Counted from the first letter of the stretch, positions 37,301 to 50,539 are shown. The stretch: DNA of 64,000 bases from Phaseolus vulgaris (GCF_000499845.2 NC_023751.2:33788309-33852308), one strand, 5' to 3'. The notes: a model not told the origin generated them from the sequence alone. A program made the numbers and translations.

Positions 37301-40300
37301 CTGTTAAGTGAATTTCAATTTTCATCCCATTCACAAGCAGAAGGGACCCGACAGAAGTTTCTTGGATGCAAAATTTTTCGGTTACATGGTAATATGGTGC
37401 AGGAGGACCGGAGAACCAGTTTTCAGACCTTTAAAACTGAGAAATCTGCTTTACTTTTGACTAGTGATGTTTCTGCTAGAGGCCTGGATATTCCCAAGGT
37501 TAGATGCATCATACAATATGATTCTCCTGGGGAAGCTACGGAATATGTTCATAGGTATCTGCCTATTTTCACAGTTGACTTCCTTTTGTTTGATTTATTT
37601 GTGGGGGGATGAATGATGGGTGTTTCTTTCGTTAATGATCTCTTCTTTTTTCTTGTTCATATTGTGTTATATATATTAACATGCTTTAACATGTTTATGT
37701 GACTTGTGATTCTTTTTGAGATTGTATTTAATAAACATGACCAATAATAGAGAAAAGTTGTGCTATAAAGCTCCAACAAGGAGTTGGGTCCATTAATAAC
37801 GAGCGTAGTTGCTAAAAAAGAGTATTGGCAGATATGAACGTTGAACTTTTCGTCTAAACATTCATACATAATTTAACCTCAAAATTACACATTAAAGCCG
37901 ATAATTTGTTACAAGTTAGAGTATGACTTGGCTTATCAATGATCAAATAATGGCTTGGAGATCATTTGTTACATCAGTCTTGTCAATAATGGCTTGGAGA
38001 TCAACAAGATAAAATGTGATGCAAAATACGAAACAAAGTTGAATGAAGCATTATTGTAAAAAAATAGTTTTAGAACTCTTGCATCATTTGTTTTCCTGAT
38101 GTCATTCTAATACCGCGGTTCATAATGTTTTTTAGAGTGTCAGCGTTATAGATAATGCCAATTTTATCTACCCCTATTTTACAATTAGTAAATTAGTATC
38201 ATGTATAGTTAAATGATCCTCAAACCATAATTATTATTGTATTAAAACTTTCATGTGAAGTAAGCTAGCAAGGACCAATGTAAATTTGAAAATGTAAAAT
38301 CCTTCTTCTAATGGTTTTAAGTTTTAAGCATTGTTTTCACTTGCTTTATCCCACGATTGTTTTGTAATAAAATTTAAAGGTTATTTTCCCCAAAGCATAA
38401 AATTATGATTTGGGTTCTAGATGTTCGACTATGATTTAATCAATGATCAAATAGAGCATCTTCCCAGTTATTCCATTATGATTTTTTACAATCTTTCTTT
38501 ATCATTGAAAAGCTATATATCTTATTTCTGATTTATCATGAATTCACGATGCAGGGTTGGTAGAACTGCTCGACTGGGTGAAAAAGGAGAGTCGTTGCTT
38601 TTTCTGCAACCAGTTGAGATAGACTATTTACAGGAGTTGGAAACACATGGTGTCTCACTCACAGAGTGTCCTGTCCTCAAAGTGTTGGATAGTTTTCCAC
38701 TATATGGACAAAAGAACTACATAAAGAAGTCAGTGTTCTTAGATTCACATCCCTGGGTCCTTTGTCTCCAGAAGGCACTTGAAGCTTTCATCATGTCGAA
38801 GGTCATCTTCACCGCCAATCTCATTGAACTCTGCACCTTGTTGTGTGTCCTTGTTTTATCTAGTTTTAACTTTTTAATCCTTAACTTGGAAAATATGGCA
38901 TCAAAGTTTAATTAAACAATCATACCCTTGGAGAACAAAACATTTCATGGTGGTTTAGTTCTTCTAAGCTATAGAACTCAAACTACTGATGATCAAAATA
39001 AAAGGCCCGATAGATTTGTTTGGAAAATTAGGCCCTCGAGTGCAGGAGGTGGATTGTCTCTGTCTGGGTGCTGAAGTGAGGAAATAAAGGGAACTTTCTT
39101 GACCTTTTTGAATCTTCTTCTCTTAGAATTAACTCCAAAATTTAAGGGTGGGGAAGAAGCTATAGATTTGAGGGTTCTCCCCCTTCTTTTCCTCCTTAAA
39201 TCTTCCAATTAAGGTTTTTTACCTGTTGGTCATCTTGCTTCCCTACAATGCTCTGAGAAAATGAGAAGATGACAGAAATCCATGTTAAATCTTCCGCTTT
39301 TAATTTAGAATAACCCCTAATTCATGGTGGACAAGAACCTATGGCTTTGAGAGTTCCCCCTTCTTTTCCTCCTTATATCTTCCAGTGAAGGTTTGAATCA
39401 GTTATACCTGTAGATCCCCCATCTTACTCCCCCCATTATGCTAAGCAAATGAGAAGATGACTATCTAAGGCAATGTAGTCATACTATAAGTTGACCAATA
39501 AAGACTCCTGCAATAAGTTGGATCAAATAGAAGATAATCCAATTAAAAGGGTGAGGTGAATGCATTGAGGTTAGAACCTATAAGCTCATGCACAGTATTA
39601 CCCAAGGCCCCTACCACTAGGCCGACCCTAGGGGTTTAAAAAAAGTTGAGCTTAATGCCTTCAATTGATACCTGTAGCCAACTGCAGCCTGTTGGTTAAG
39701 ACTTGGTTATTGTTGTACATAATACTGATAACTAAATTTATGAGCAGTTTTAATTGTACATGGTGTGAGAAAGCTTATTTGGATTTGATTATTTGAGTTA
39801 TGGTACATGCTACCTGCGCTTGTCACATTTCTCTTGGTTTTTTTGTTTCTGCATGGTGAATGGTTAGTTTACCCTTGATCCTTGGAAAACAAGGGCGAAG
39901 TAGCCAACAAGCTCGTAGCTCAACTTGTATTGGTCGAAGTTAGACTTGGGTGTGTAATGATGTTGGAGATTTGACCCTCCTTCAGGCTGTTGATTGCCAT
40001 TCCTTACCCAGGAGTTACACTTCCAATATATTAAAGAGACAAATTGCCCTCAAGTTTGTCATCTTTAAAATTGAGTAAAAATTGAATATAGAAAGTTATA
40101 CTCTTGTCGGAAGTCAAGGACTACCTCTACTATTTAATTAAAGCTTATGAAATGTTTATAATATAAAAAATGTGGAAAGGAATGATGGTTCTCTTGTGTG
40201 CGATCTCGTGCTTAATTATCAGTCAAGCATGCACTAAATGAAAGATGTATAGGCATACTGCACATGCATAATAATATTTATCCCCCTCACGTCTTTAATT

Positions 40301-40673
40301 TTGGTAGCTGTTATATTCCTTTAAGATTTAGCTAAAAACGCACATGAAGGGGATTCTTTGATGTTTCTGTTTATTCATTCATTTAAACAATTTTCGCCTT
40401 GTCCTTTTTCAGCCCGAGGTGGATAAACTTGCTAAGAAGGCATTTTGCTCGTGGGTTCGCGCATACGCTGCCCATCGTGGTGAGTTGAAAAGAATATTTA
40501 TGATCAAGAAACTTCACTTGGGGCACGTAGCAAAAAGCTTTGCATTGAAACAACAACCTTCCTTAGTTGGACAGTCATTCCAAAAGCAAGAAAAGAAAAG
40601 AAAGCGATTTGAGAAGAAAACTGGGTTCTCAAAAAAGAGAAAAGTTGCGAGTGTGAGAGAACGCAGACCATGA
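34351..40673 (+). CDS. RH17: DEAD-box ATP-dependent RNA helicase, RH17 type, 598 aa
   Basis: Ten exons join in phase with GT-AG introns: 34351-34474, 34559-34631, 34721-34830, 35638-35781, 36074-36182, 36338-36690, 36781-36854, 37253-37554, 38555-38801 and 40413-40673 (1797 nt). Motifs appear in order: Q motif [14 protein letters not shown], motif I AATGTGKT (Lys 76), [20 protein letters not shown] (183-186), SAT (232-234), [18 protein letters not shown] and HRVGRTAR (429-436). All catalytic residues are present. An acidic insert (SESDEDNED) lies between SAT and helicase domain 2. The C terminus is Lys/Arg-rich ([17 protein letters not shown]), fitting a nucleolar rRNA-processing helicase. 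Arabidopsis RH17 (yeast Dbp7-like) has similar length and layout. The last two introns are 1.0 and 1.6 kb. The plant orthologue call is from recall. Confidence 0.94.
39140..39465 (+). repeat. Imperfect tandem duplication inside helicase intron 9
   Basis: TTTTCCTCCTTAAATCTTCC near 39186 and TTTTCCTCCTTATATCTTCC near 39363 head two related blocks of about 130 bp. Both end with AAATGAGAAGATGAC-like sequence. They are noncoding and clearly diverged. Confidence 0.65.
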
Positions 40674-41019
40674 AAATGGCTGATGCAAGTTTTGACAAAA
40701 GAAGGTGACAAATTACTATGGATGGATCCAAAGGAGACAGCAATCCTGATCATTGTATCAAAACAACGGGGTTATCAAGAGACCTGAGATGAGATAGTGT
40801 CAAGGTATACGGTTCTGTTCATTTATGTTGCCCAAATTTCTAACGTTCACTACAAGCCAGATGCTAGAATGTATACTATTAATTTATTTTTTTTAGTGTG
40901 ATATTTATGTATAAACTCTTTGTGGTGGGGGGTGTGGGTAAAATTACTAATGCTAAAAAAATTAGCCTACCATTGGCTACAATGTGCTTACAGTTGTTAC
41001 CTTGGAAACGTTCTTACCA
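40674..41019 (+). other. Probable 3' UTR of the helicase gene
   Basis: The sequence directly after the stop is less AT-rich than distal DNA and has no coding frame. No standard AATAAA was identified, so its extent is unknown. Confidence 0.4.
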
Positions 41020-41470
41020 CTGACCTGCACCCAACACGGAAAATTAACTATTTTGTCCTTAACATTCTGGAAATTCATGTCCCTGACACAAATAATACAT
41101 TTTCAGATTTGTTCTTCAACTTATAAGTGACTTCCGAATATCACTATTCATGGGCTTATTAAGATACTCAACAATGACTTTAAGATCCATTTTTTTATAT
41201 TATTTTTGGATGTGAATATCTAGAATCTATACTAAATACTTCAGAATATTTACATCCTTTAGTCACTTTTCAGACACCCTGAAAAAACACCTTTACGCCA
41301 TTGCAATGCATCCATCACCATTACCACACTCAACGTCTCCACCAAAACAAATGAACTCCTTCGGATTTTTTTTTTCTTTAAAACAAAAGTGATAAGGGCA
41401 GTTTGGGATTTGGGATTTTAAAAATGATGTTGGTGTAGGTGTCTGGTGCAGGAAGAATTAGCCCCAATTA
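41020..41470. mobile_element. MULE-like non-autonomous element, second copy
   Basis: It starts with CTGCACCCAACACGGAAAATT and ends with GGTGCAGGAAGAATTAGCCCC, the same inverted end style and inner phrase order as 33345-34285. There is no coding capacity. A further related piece with GGGATCATGGAATCTAGAAAG lies at 41548-41660. Boundaries are approximate. Confidence 0.5.
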
Positions 41471-44400
41471 TTAGCTAAGCCCATAGTTGGAATTCTAACA
41501 AGACTTTTCTTTATGGGTTTTACAGAACTAGTTCTTCTAGGTCATGTAATGGGGATTTTTTTTGGCACCTCCATAATTTCCTTCCACATTTTCATAAATA
41601 TAAAAAAATTCACTTTATCATTTTTGGGATCATGGAATCTAGAAAGTATTTTTTTTTAAACTCTCCACTTTGGCCTGATAAAAAATACTATATACTATCA
41701 TTATTTTTTTAAATTTATAGGATATTTATGTTCCTATTTAATTGTCATTTTCAAAGTTTAATTTTTTTTTATTATTTATATCCTTATATTTTAACTAATA
41801 ATCAATTTTCATATATGTATTTGTTATAATATAAAAGTAAAAGGGAAAAACATCTTATATATTTTATTATATTTTCAGTTTCTTTAAGAAAAAACTTTAA
41901 ACGACACTTAAAAAAACGGAGTAATACTAAAAAAAACAATTATACTTTTTTCTTCAATTCAACCAAATCAACCGTCAAAATATAGTAGTGTTGGACTCCT
42001 GATTTAGGACTTATTTAATAATGTTTTGCAGTATCAGAAACTGGTAGTAGTTTATATTTAAAGGAGCAAGTTAATGTAAAAGATAATAATATTTTGTATG
42101 ATCAAGAACAAAATTAATGACAGCACATGTTGCAAAAGGACCAAAGAAGAAGGTTGAACATAACATCTTCCCTGCCTCCATTTGTGCCTGAGCTGCAATA
42201 TAGATATCAATTACAAAGCATTGTGGTTTTAGCAAAACCATAAGAATTGGATTGTTGAAGGTAACATGTAGGTTGAAAGATGGTTGGTGAGGTTTGTATG
42301 AGAAAAATGATGAATGTGTGATGTGGGTGGTGAGAGCAAAAGGGTTATTTTGGCCTTACCTTTGGTATGAGAATGCCTTGGTTCTTGAAGGAAAGGAGAA
42401 AGGTGCAGGTCTACCATCCCTTCAACCCTAACAAATAAGGACTAAAGCTATAAGCATAGGGTGTGAATCTAAGCAACCATGTTTGCTCAAATTGTCCTTC
42501 ACAAACCTTCATTTTAACCTATGCATGTTGGTGACATTGTAGTACACCTTTAGTAGCTTCATCCACTTAATGGTTTCTCCAAATCACATGGCTTTGTAGG
42601 GCCAATAGTTCAACACCTTCATGTGACAATTATGCATCTTTTTCATCCTTCAATATCACAACCCATTTCATTTTTCTAACTTTTCTACTTCATCTTTCTT
42701 CTAATTTTGCCTCCACATTGGGATTCTTTTCACAAATGTAATCTACTGTAATTGCCTTTTCAAATTACTAAAATAGATCAAATTTTTTGGAAATAACGAG
42801 AGTTGATCAATTATATATTAAAAACACGATTTCATTTTATAAATGTGGAGTTTATAAATATAATTTTTAATTTAAAATTATACTAAAATCATTGTTAGAA
42901 ATATTTTTTTTTATGACAGTAAAAATAACTAGTTATTATTACAATTTTTAATCAAAATCCGTTACCAAAACATTAAGAATAAAATCGTTAAAGAATTATA
43001 AAAAAACTATAAAAATTATTTTTTATTAATTGTTAAAAATAATAAAACTGAAATAAATGCGACTCAATATAATTTAAATAGTATAAGATGTGATTTTAAT
43101 TATAATAAAACTCATAAAAAATATAATATATTATGACTCTTATAATAAAAAGTATAATATGAAAACAATATATTTAATGTTATTATTAGCTATTGACAGC
43201 TAATAATAAAATTTCTCTAAGAAAATTATTCTCAGTTTTATTTTTGGTTGTTGAGAATCTATATATAGAAACTTAAGAAAGTGAGACTTCTACATATAAA
43301 ATACCAAATTCAATATGTTTGGATGATGTGATTAAAGACACTGTGTTGATGATGTTGAACTTGAGATAATACAAAAAAGAAAAAAAAAGGTGTGGAAGAG
43401 GATGAACTTGAGTTAAATCAATTCAATTATTTTAGAAGAAGGAGTTAGATATGTATACTTGTTTCCTTTGGTGAAGAATATTCTATGACCCTATTGATGA
43501 GGGTTTTTTTTTTATTATGTTGACCATAATATGTTTGTAAATAGTACCACTTCAAAGTTGATAAAAGTAATAAATTAAGAAAAAGATTTTAAAAAATTTG
43601 AACTTGACTAGCCATAATCTTAAATGTAAAAAATTCTCAATTGAAAATATAAGATTAGATGAAAAAATCACTTTTTCAGCACTTTAAATAGGATTTTCTC
43701 AATTTTAAATATCTAATTTCAAACAAGATTTAAAATTTGAACAATTGATTTTGTAAAAATTAAATAGTAGTTAAAAACATATGGACTTTTAGGATTCGAT
43801 GTTATTTATTATAATTTTAATAATTGGGATGATAAAAAATTGAAAACATATGTGGACTTACTAATGGTCAACAACCTTTATTTACATAATTTATACAAAA
43901 TGCTTAAAAATTTCGCCTACTCAATATGATTTCGTTATAATCAAGTAATATTTTATTTCTTTTTCGATACATGTAGTGTATTATATTAATTTAACAATCT
44001 TATTTTGGAAGCATAAGGGTAAAAACAATTTAAATATATTAAAACTGATATTAACCTTTGATATTCTATTATCAAATTATTATTTAATATAAATATATTT
44101 TAATAAAAAAAATATTGAATGTAATATAATATTCTCTTATTAAATTATCATTGTGATAAAATATTTAAATGTGATTTTAATATAATATTTTGTTATCAAA
44201 TTAATAAAAAATATTGTTGTAAAGGGTGAGATATATTATAATAAAAATATATTATAGTAATTAAAAGAAAAATCTTCATATTCATTTCAATATATTTTTA
44301 TTTTCTTATTTTTTAAAATTTGATTGTTATAAATAAAAGTATTGAGAGTTTAATTGGTATGATTGTGATTAATAAAGTAATTTTATATTTTATTACATTG

Positions 44401-45684
44401 TTCAATTTAATATCAGATCTTCCAATTTTGAGAGTCATGTTTTTATTGTATTATCACCTTTCTCATTGTCTGTGAGGTGAATGGTTGATCATAAAAGTGA
44501 ATTCCAGTTATCAAAATTTTGGCACTTCAATTGTCAATAAAGTTTGCACATACCATCACGTGTCATCACTAATATACATGCATGTAGTTCTTTTTGTTCT
44601 TTTTCCAAATAGGTTTTCTTTGTTACATTTTTTTTTTCATTTTCTCAGTGTTAAGTCAGAAATTCTATAAAAAGGAACTTAATTATCTGAGAACAATGAT
44701 TGAATCAATAGATAAGTCCTCTATAATATATCCATAAAAGTTAAGAGTACATTCATTATTGTTAGGAGCAACTGTACATTACTTCACTTTTTTATGTCAA
44801 AATGACTAGAAAACAATTTATTACAATTGCAAATGGTGATAAATTGGTTATTGTGAGATTTTGTAAAAAATTTATAAAAATTAAATATCTCTGAAATAAT
44901 TTTTATTTATTTATTATTTATTACTGGTAAAAAAGAAATATAATTTTAAATAATTTTTCGTAACTAACCAATACTCTTATCTCTAAAAATAAACTTATAA
45001 AAGATTTAAATTGTTTGATATATTTATTTTATTTTTTTATTGTGTTTCAGGATTTTGTTACCAAAAAGACGACTTTACTTACTAAGGACACACTGGTGGT
45101 ATAAATATATCTATAGTTTCTAAACTTTGGTAAGAATAATGTGATAGTTTTAATAACCCCTTTTAACAATAAAGAGAAAAATAAAAGGGAGATATGAGAT
45201 AAGACAGTAATGGAGATAGATAAAAAATACTTGTGAAAACTATAGGTCTAGTCCAAAAATAGATTAGATTAAAATAATAATAGTATAAATCAAAGCATAT
45301 TAATTTTAATTTAATTCTTTTGGTTGGTAGTTCAAATGAGTTTAAATTGGACGTACCTGTGTTAAGCAATAATAATAATAACAATATTTTGTAAACTATT
45401 GAAAATTAAAAATATTTAATTGAAGTATACATATGTTAACATTTAGGTATCACATCATTACATCTAAAAATTAAAATTAGTCAAATTAGTTTTATTTGTG
45501 TGACTTAACCTTTAAAAATAAATATTTTATTTAATTTTTTAAAATTTAATTTTTTTTAATTTTTTTAAATTAAATCAAAATGATTCATTGGTCTAATGTA
45601 GAATCAGACAAGACCAATTTGTTTTTTTAGACTAAATTGATACAATTTATGACTTGGTTAGTGAACGGGTTAGAAGTTTTTTCA
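41471..45684. other. Intergenic DNA; less AT-rich island at 42110-42720
   Basis: Most is A/T-rich with no gene. The island at 42110-42720 has more balanced composition. On the minus strand it contains a 62-codon frame at 42229-42417 with no recognisable domain. Two inverted segments, 42263-42298 and 42501-42529, could pair, so the island may be a noncoding transcript or a promoter remnant. No known RNA was matched from memory. Confidence 0.4.
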
Positions 45685-46160
45685 ACGGAAAATTCTCCCT
45701 CCACCACTTGTGTGTCTTTATTTCTTTTACTTTTATATTTTTTTTAAATTCTAAAAATAATCTTCTGACTATGATGAAATGTAGTGTCTTCTTTTTATTT
45801 TTTAAGTGATATTGGTTGTTGTGGTGACTGGTAGTATATATTGGTGGTTGAGATAATTTTTATGATGTCTTTACTTGTGATAATTGTGTTTTTCTCACTT
45901 ATTTTTATTTTTTTTTAAACCACAAAATTTAGAAAAAAAATCTAACGATATGCAAAAATAAAGTACAAAATTATAAAATAAATCACACTGAAAACGTCGA
46001 ATACAACAAATCTTCTCGTTAATCTTATCAAATGATGAAAATACTGTCTCAAACATTACGAATGAAGAAGAATGAAAGTGTTGTGACAAAAAGAAAAGTA
46101 TGGAAATACAGAAGTGCAACTAAGGTTATGCTTCATTTAAAATTATTTAAAAAATTTAAA
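45685..46160 (-). repeat. Interspersed repeat family R, copy 3
   Basis: It begins AAAATTCTCCCTCCACCACT and contains GATATTGGTTGTTGTGGTG, ATTTTTATGATGTCTTTACT and GGTTATGCTTCATTTAAAAT. It is the same orientation as 17590-18060 and the reverse of 1980-2445. There is no coding capacity. Confidence 0.6.
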
Positions 46161-47034
46161 TATTAAAATCGACTTTTAACAATTAATATGGAGACTTTGG
46201 TTTTTTCAATTTTAATATTTGAGAATAAATATTATTGTGGGGAAAAGAATTTGATGAGAGTGTGTTTGTTGGCACAGGAAAACTTTTGAAGGAACCTCTT
46301 AACTTATTTTCTATCCAAAACACTATTTTGGTTTTGTCTTGATTCTTTGTTTTTGGTCATATTTTTGTGATGATTGAATGTGTTTAGGCCCATTAAGACG
46401 GCCCACAAATTGTCCTGTGTGTCGGAGGGGATCCCTTTTCCTAAATTTGTAACCCACTTATCTTTTTGAATGGGACGTTACCTTCTCATATATTTTTGGG
46501 AGCACACGTACCACATAATTAACACCAACTGTTGTTTATGTCTCTCTAAACTCTTTGATCTTGACTATGACAAGAGGCCATAGCTAACCATTTTTTTAAC
46601 CCTCCAATTTTCAATCAATCAACACTTACGTCCTATTTCTTAGCTACATCAAATTATTCAACCAAACATCATCTCTCTTACAACCTTTTTTCATATACAT
46701 GCTCAAAACTTAACTCCTAATTAAAACACTTTCATTATCTACCACAATCCTTCAATTTCATAAAGCCCTAATGCAACCCTAAACAAGAGAAAACCCACTA
46801 TCAATGTTGGAAAAAAAAAACCATGAATTGAGAGGAGAAGCTGGGAAAAAGTATGTCATAGCTTGTTATGGAATCTAAGTGAAAGATGAAGGCAAATTGA
46901 AAGAACAATAGAAGAAAATGTGCTAGAGAACTTGATAAGAGAGAAAGTGAAAGAACAAAACCTTACTTTTTAAACTCTTCTTATAAATGCAACCCCTAAT
47001 ATTAAATGTTATACTAATTAGAAATAAATATTTT
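46161..47034. other. Intergenic DNA, no gene seen
   Basis: A moderately AT-rich stretch with a few GC-richer words near 46385-46450 (GTGTGTCGGAGGGGATCCC). No exon or element could be supported. Confidence 0.5.
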
Positions 47035-47185
47035 AATAGGTTAGAGATCATGTAAAGATATTTCATAATATCTAATACATAACTGACCCCGTAAATATCA
47101 TGTTATGAACCAGTTTTATAAGGTTAAATTGAACTTAAAATTCACTTCTTAATATGTTATTAAAGTCATTTAAAGTAAATTACAA
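47035..47185 (+). mobile_element. TRIM-like LTR fragment with degenerate primer site
   Basis: GGTTAGAGATCATGTAAAGA, then ACCAGTTTTATAAGGTTAAA and AATATGTTATTAAAGTCATT correspond to the LTR and primer-site region of the 48190-48550 element, with many substitutions. Confidence 0.45.
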
Positions 47186-47709
47186 CGATAATTTGTTATA
47201 TTTATCAAGTTACTTACTATCGAATCATCTATAAATACGTAGTCACATACACAATTTCGATCTTATGAAGTTAAGTTTTAATATAATATGAATTAATTTT
47301 GAATGTTATTTTTTAAATTTCATTTTATTTATGTATCAATATTGTATCAGATTTTATTGCTGTTAACCATTATTTTAAAGTACTAATTAAGAAAGTTATG
47401 TTTTTTTCTTCAAGAAATAGAAATTAATAAAATAAATATTATACATTGCAATAAAGTTTTTCACACACATAAGAATTTAAGTTCTGACCACATACTTAAA
47501 AAAAACAATTATCTATTAATTGTATAAGACTTTATTGATACTAAAAATTATTTGAAGAGTACCAATTAAGAAATCAAAGGTGAAAAAATATATTATTAAT
47601 GATCTTCTACAGTGATTCCTAACTTAATGTGATTTTTGATATATTTTTCCTTATTGTTTTGTTTGTCATGTATTTTAAGAAAATGACTATTCAACCAGTT
47701 TTCATGATA

Positions 47710-47711
<2 letters not shown>

Positions 47712-47741
<30 letters not shown>
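47712..47741. repeat. (TA)n microsatellite
   Basis: An AT/TA run of about 30 bp is visible. Confidence 0.93.
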
Positions 47742-47744
<3 letters not shown>

Positions 47745-48189
47745 TAAAACACCCATATTTTTATAAATAATTCATTGAGTTTTATAATTGCAACTATATA
47801 TTTTTATATTGGAAAGTGTTACATAGTTTTAGAAATTTAAATGACACAAAATAGAAGGGAAAAACTTGCTATTATTATTACTTACTGAATGTAATGTCAT
47901 AAAATGACATTGGATAAGTAAATAACTTTTACATAAGTAATTATGATCACCAACTTGACAATGGCATGCACGAGTAATCATTGGTCATTGATCACTTCCA
48001 CTGAAATACATGATCAACTATACAACCAAATATCAAATACCTGTGTAGCATTTTTATTGTAACTAGTAATTTTGTACAAAAATTCCTCTAAAGATTTCGT
48101 GCCTCAGGAATAAAGAATGAGGATTATGTAATCATACATTTAGGATGTAATTTTGATTATTAAAGGAAGCATATCGATTAGAGATGGAT

Positions 48190-48550
48190 ACAAGCATATC
48201 GATTAGAGATGAGAATATTTCATTATATATAAGTGAGTGCAAATTTCACATCATACGTCGGGTTTATAGGGTTGAGTTAGGCTTAAAGTCCAATTCGTAA
48301 TATGGTATCAAAGTCATTTAAATCTTATCCTAATGAGTGTTTGTTGGGCCTATCGTGCCACCCGCTATCAGACCGTTATCAGACCATCCATAATATGTTG
48401 TTTCACACACGAGTTGCCACTCTCGACGTGAGTTAAAGATCTCACATCGACTAGAAATTAGAACATTTCATTATATATAAGTTGGTGCAAACCTCACTTT
48501 ACAAACCGGTTTTATGGAATTGAGTTAGGATTGAAATCCACTTTATAATA
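48190..48550 (+). mobile_element. TRIM-like element with two short LTR-like repeats
   Basis: Two direct repeats of about 100-110 bp (48205-48306 and 48437-48550) share TTTCATTATATATAAGT, TTTATGGAATTGAGTTAGG and AAATTTCAC/AAACCTCAC blocks. Directly after the first is ATGGTATCAAAGTCATTTAAA, close to the initiator tRNA-Met primer site TGGTATCAGAGC. The internal part is only about 130 bp and has no coding capacity. Short LTRs, a tRNA-Met site and no genes are the marks of a terminal-repeat retrotransposon in miniature. No clean target duplication was found. Confidence 0.55.
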
Positions 48551-49307
48551 TTGATGTCTACTATGTTCTCATAATTGTTAATAATTTAAGATGTTTAAAA
48601 AAGCATAGATAAAAGAGCAGGTTTGTTGAAGGTTTTGAGGTTTTGTTGGAGAGTATAATTATAAGGGTAGGAAAAGATAAAGATTTAGGTTTGGAAATGA
48701 AAAAATGGAACAAAGTTGGTTATATAAGGAAGTGTTAGTTATTGTTGTCAATGAGAAAGGTATGATTTTGGCAGTTGTGTTTCTTGTAATACTAAAATGT
48801 GTGTGCAACATTTGAACGTGAAGTGATTAATGGGAGAATAGGACCTTAAAAACAACAAAAGAGAGACTACACATGACAATGGTATGTATTATTGAAGTTC
48901 GATGCCATCGTACGCCACCTAAAGCCGACATCTAACTTGAAACACCAAATTAGTCAACGTCATCATACATATTAAATGCTACACATCATGTGCAAAAATT
49001 AGGAATCATGGATCAAAAATCTATTCTTTTCATTTCATTCTTTTCATAATTCCATTTTTTTTAAATCTACCACACTTTATAAAATTCACCAACTCTGTAA
49101 TTTTGTTTTTATAATTTAATTTAAATATAATTTATATTCAATAAAATTATGTTTGTGAGGTGATAATTACCTCTCCTTATATATTATAAATTATAAATTG
49201 TTTTTATTTATAGTTGACGTGGTATTTTCAACATATTTTCATATATCTCAAACGTAAGACAATATATTTTTAAATGATTTAATAATAGTTTGATAATTAA
49301 TAGTAAT
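48551..49307. other. Intergenic DNA, no gene seen
   Basis: AT-rich DNA without supported features; a minor GC-richer patch at 48895-48960 is unassigned. Confidence 0.5.
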
Positions 49308-50210
49308 ATATGTCCAACAAACATATTAAGAAATAAAAAGAATAAGTTTAAACATAACTTTTGTTATCGTTATTGGACAACTCACAAATATTTAATCTCA
49401 CATTGGATATTTATAACTTTTGTTATTGTTATTGGACAACTCATAAATATTTAATCTCACATTAGATATGTATATGCTTTGATATACGAGATTGTTTGAA
49501 ATTCTGATTATATAATATTTTAACAAAATCATAATTTAGTTACTCAAGTATCTTCATCTCAATACAACATCATGATCTAATTAAAATTTTATTTCTTCAA
49601 AATAATGTTGCTAAAATTGAACTGTTACAAATATCAGTCCCATAATAAATGGTACATTATAAGAAAATTATTAAATAACAAAAAAATATAGAGACCAAAA
49701 ATAATTATTAGTCTCTAAAAGACTAATAGAGACTAATTTAAAATATGAGTAATTAGTAGATAAAATTTTAGTAGCTAATGGTTAGATACCAATTTAAAAA
49801 TTATTTTATAAATTTTTATTAATAGTAGAAACTACTTTAGATATCAATAATATTTTTAGTTTATAAAATGGTCTCTATTTTAGTTAATATAATAATTAAT
49901 TATTTTTATCTTAAAATTAGTTTTCATTTCACAATTTCCTTGTTGTAATATGATATATCCAACAATCATATTAAGAAGTAAGTTTAAATTTAATTCTCAT
50001 TATTGGAATCTCATCCAACAACACACAAATATCTAATTTCATGATTAGATATACATACTTTAGCATAAGAGATTTATTTGAAAATCTGATTATACAATAT
50101 TTTATACAAATATATAATTTAGTTAATTAAACATCTTCATATCAACACAACATGTTGTAATCAAAATTTTATTTATTGAAGAAATTGTTGCTAAAATTGA
50201 ATTGGTTGCA
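49308..50210 (+). repeat. Diverged direct duplication flanking a MITE, with a 59-bp tandem repeat
   Basis: Left unit 49308-49632 and right unit 49953-50210 share CCAACAAACATATTAAGAA-type starts, CTGATTATA(T/C)AATATTTTA and TTGCTAAAATTGAA ends. Inside the left unit a 59-bp stretch starting ATAACTTTTGTTAT is tandemly doubled (49354-49412, 49413-49471). A MITE (49655-49950) lies between the two units. Confidence 0.7.
49655..49950. mobile_element. Foldback MITE, partial copy
   Basis: It contains AGTCTCTAAAAGACTAATAG, TAATAGTAGAAACTACTTTA and AAAATGGTCTCTATTTTAGT, matching the right two thirds of the 6890-7325 copy. The left arm is shortened. Confidence 0.72.
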
Positions 50211-50539
50211 AGTCTATTTTGATTGTATGATGCTTTTGGAAGTATAACATGGATGGAAATCCGTGATTAAAGTGACTTTTCCTTTCTCTATTTAAGAATT
50301 TTGCACATGCATTAACAACAATGACAAATACGTCACTTAGAACACTTTTACTAAAATAGTTTTATTTTCCTGGTAAATTAATATTTTTATTGAAAAAATA
50401 AAAATATAAAATTTCATTAAAAACTGAAAACAGATAGTTAATTTATTTTTATTGAAAGGTTAAAATTGTTATGCTAAAGTTTATATAACAAGATCAAGTC
50501 TCACGAAAAATATTATAAAATAATAACTCAATAATAAAA

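Noticed and set aside
39540..39640. A block with balanced composition in helicase intron 9 as a tRNA gene
   Set aside because: No A-box/B-box arrangement or cloverleaf could be drawn.
42229..42417. A 62-codon minus-strand frame as a gene
   Set aside because: Low-complexity His/Ser/Thr/Leu composition and no recognisable family; the DNA is discussed only as a possible noncoding island.
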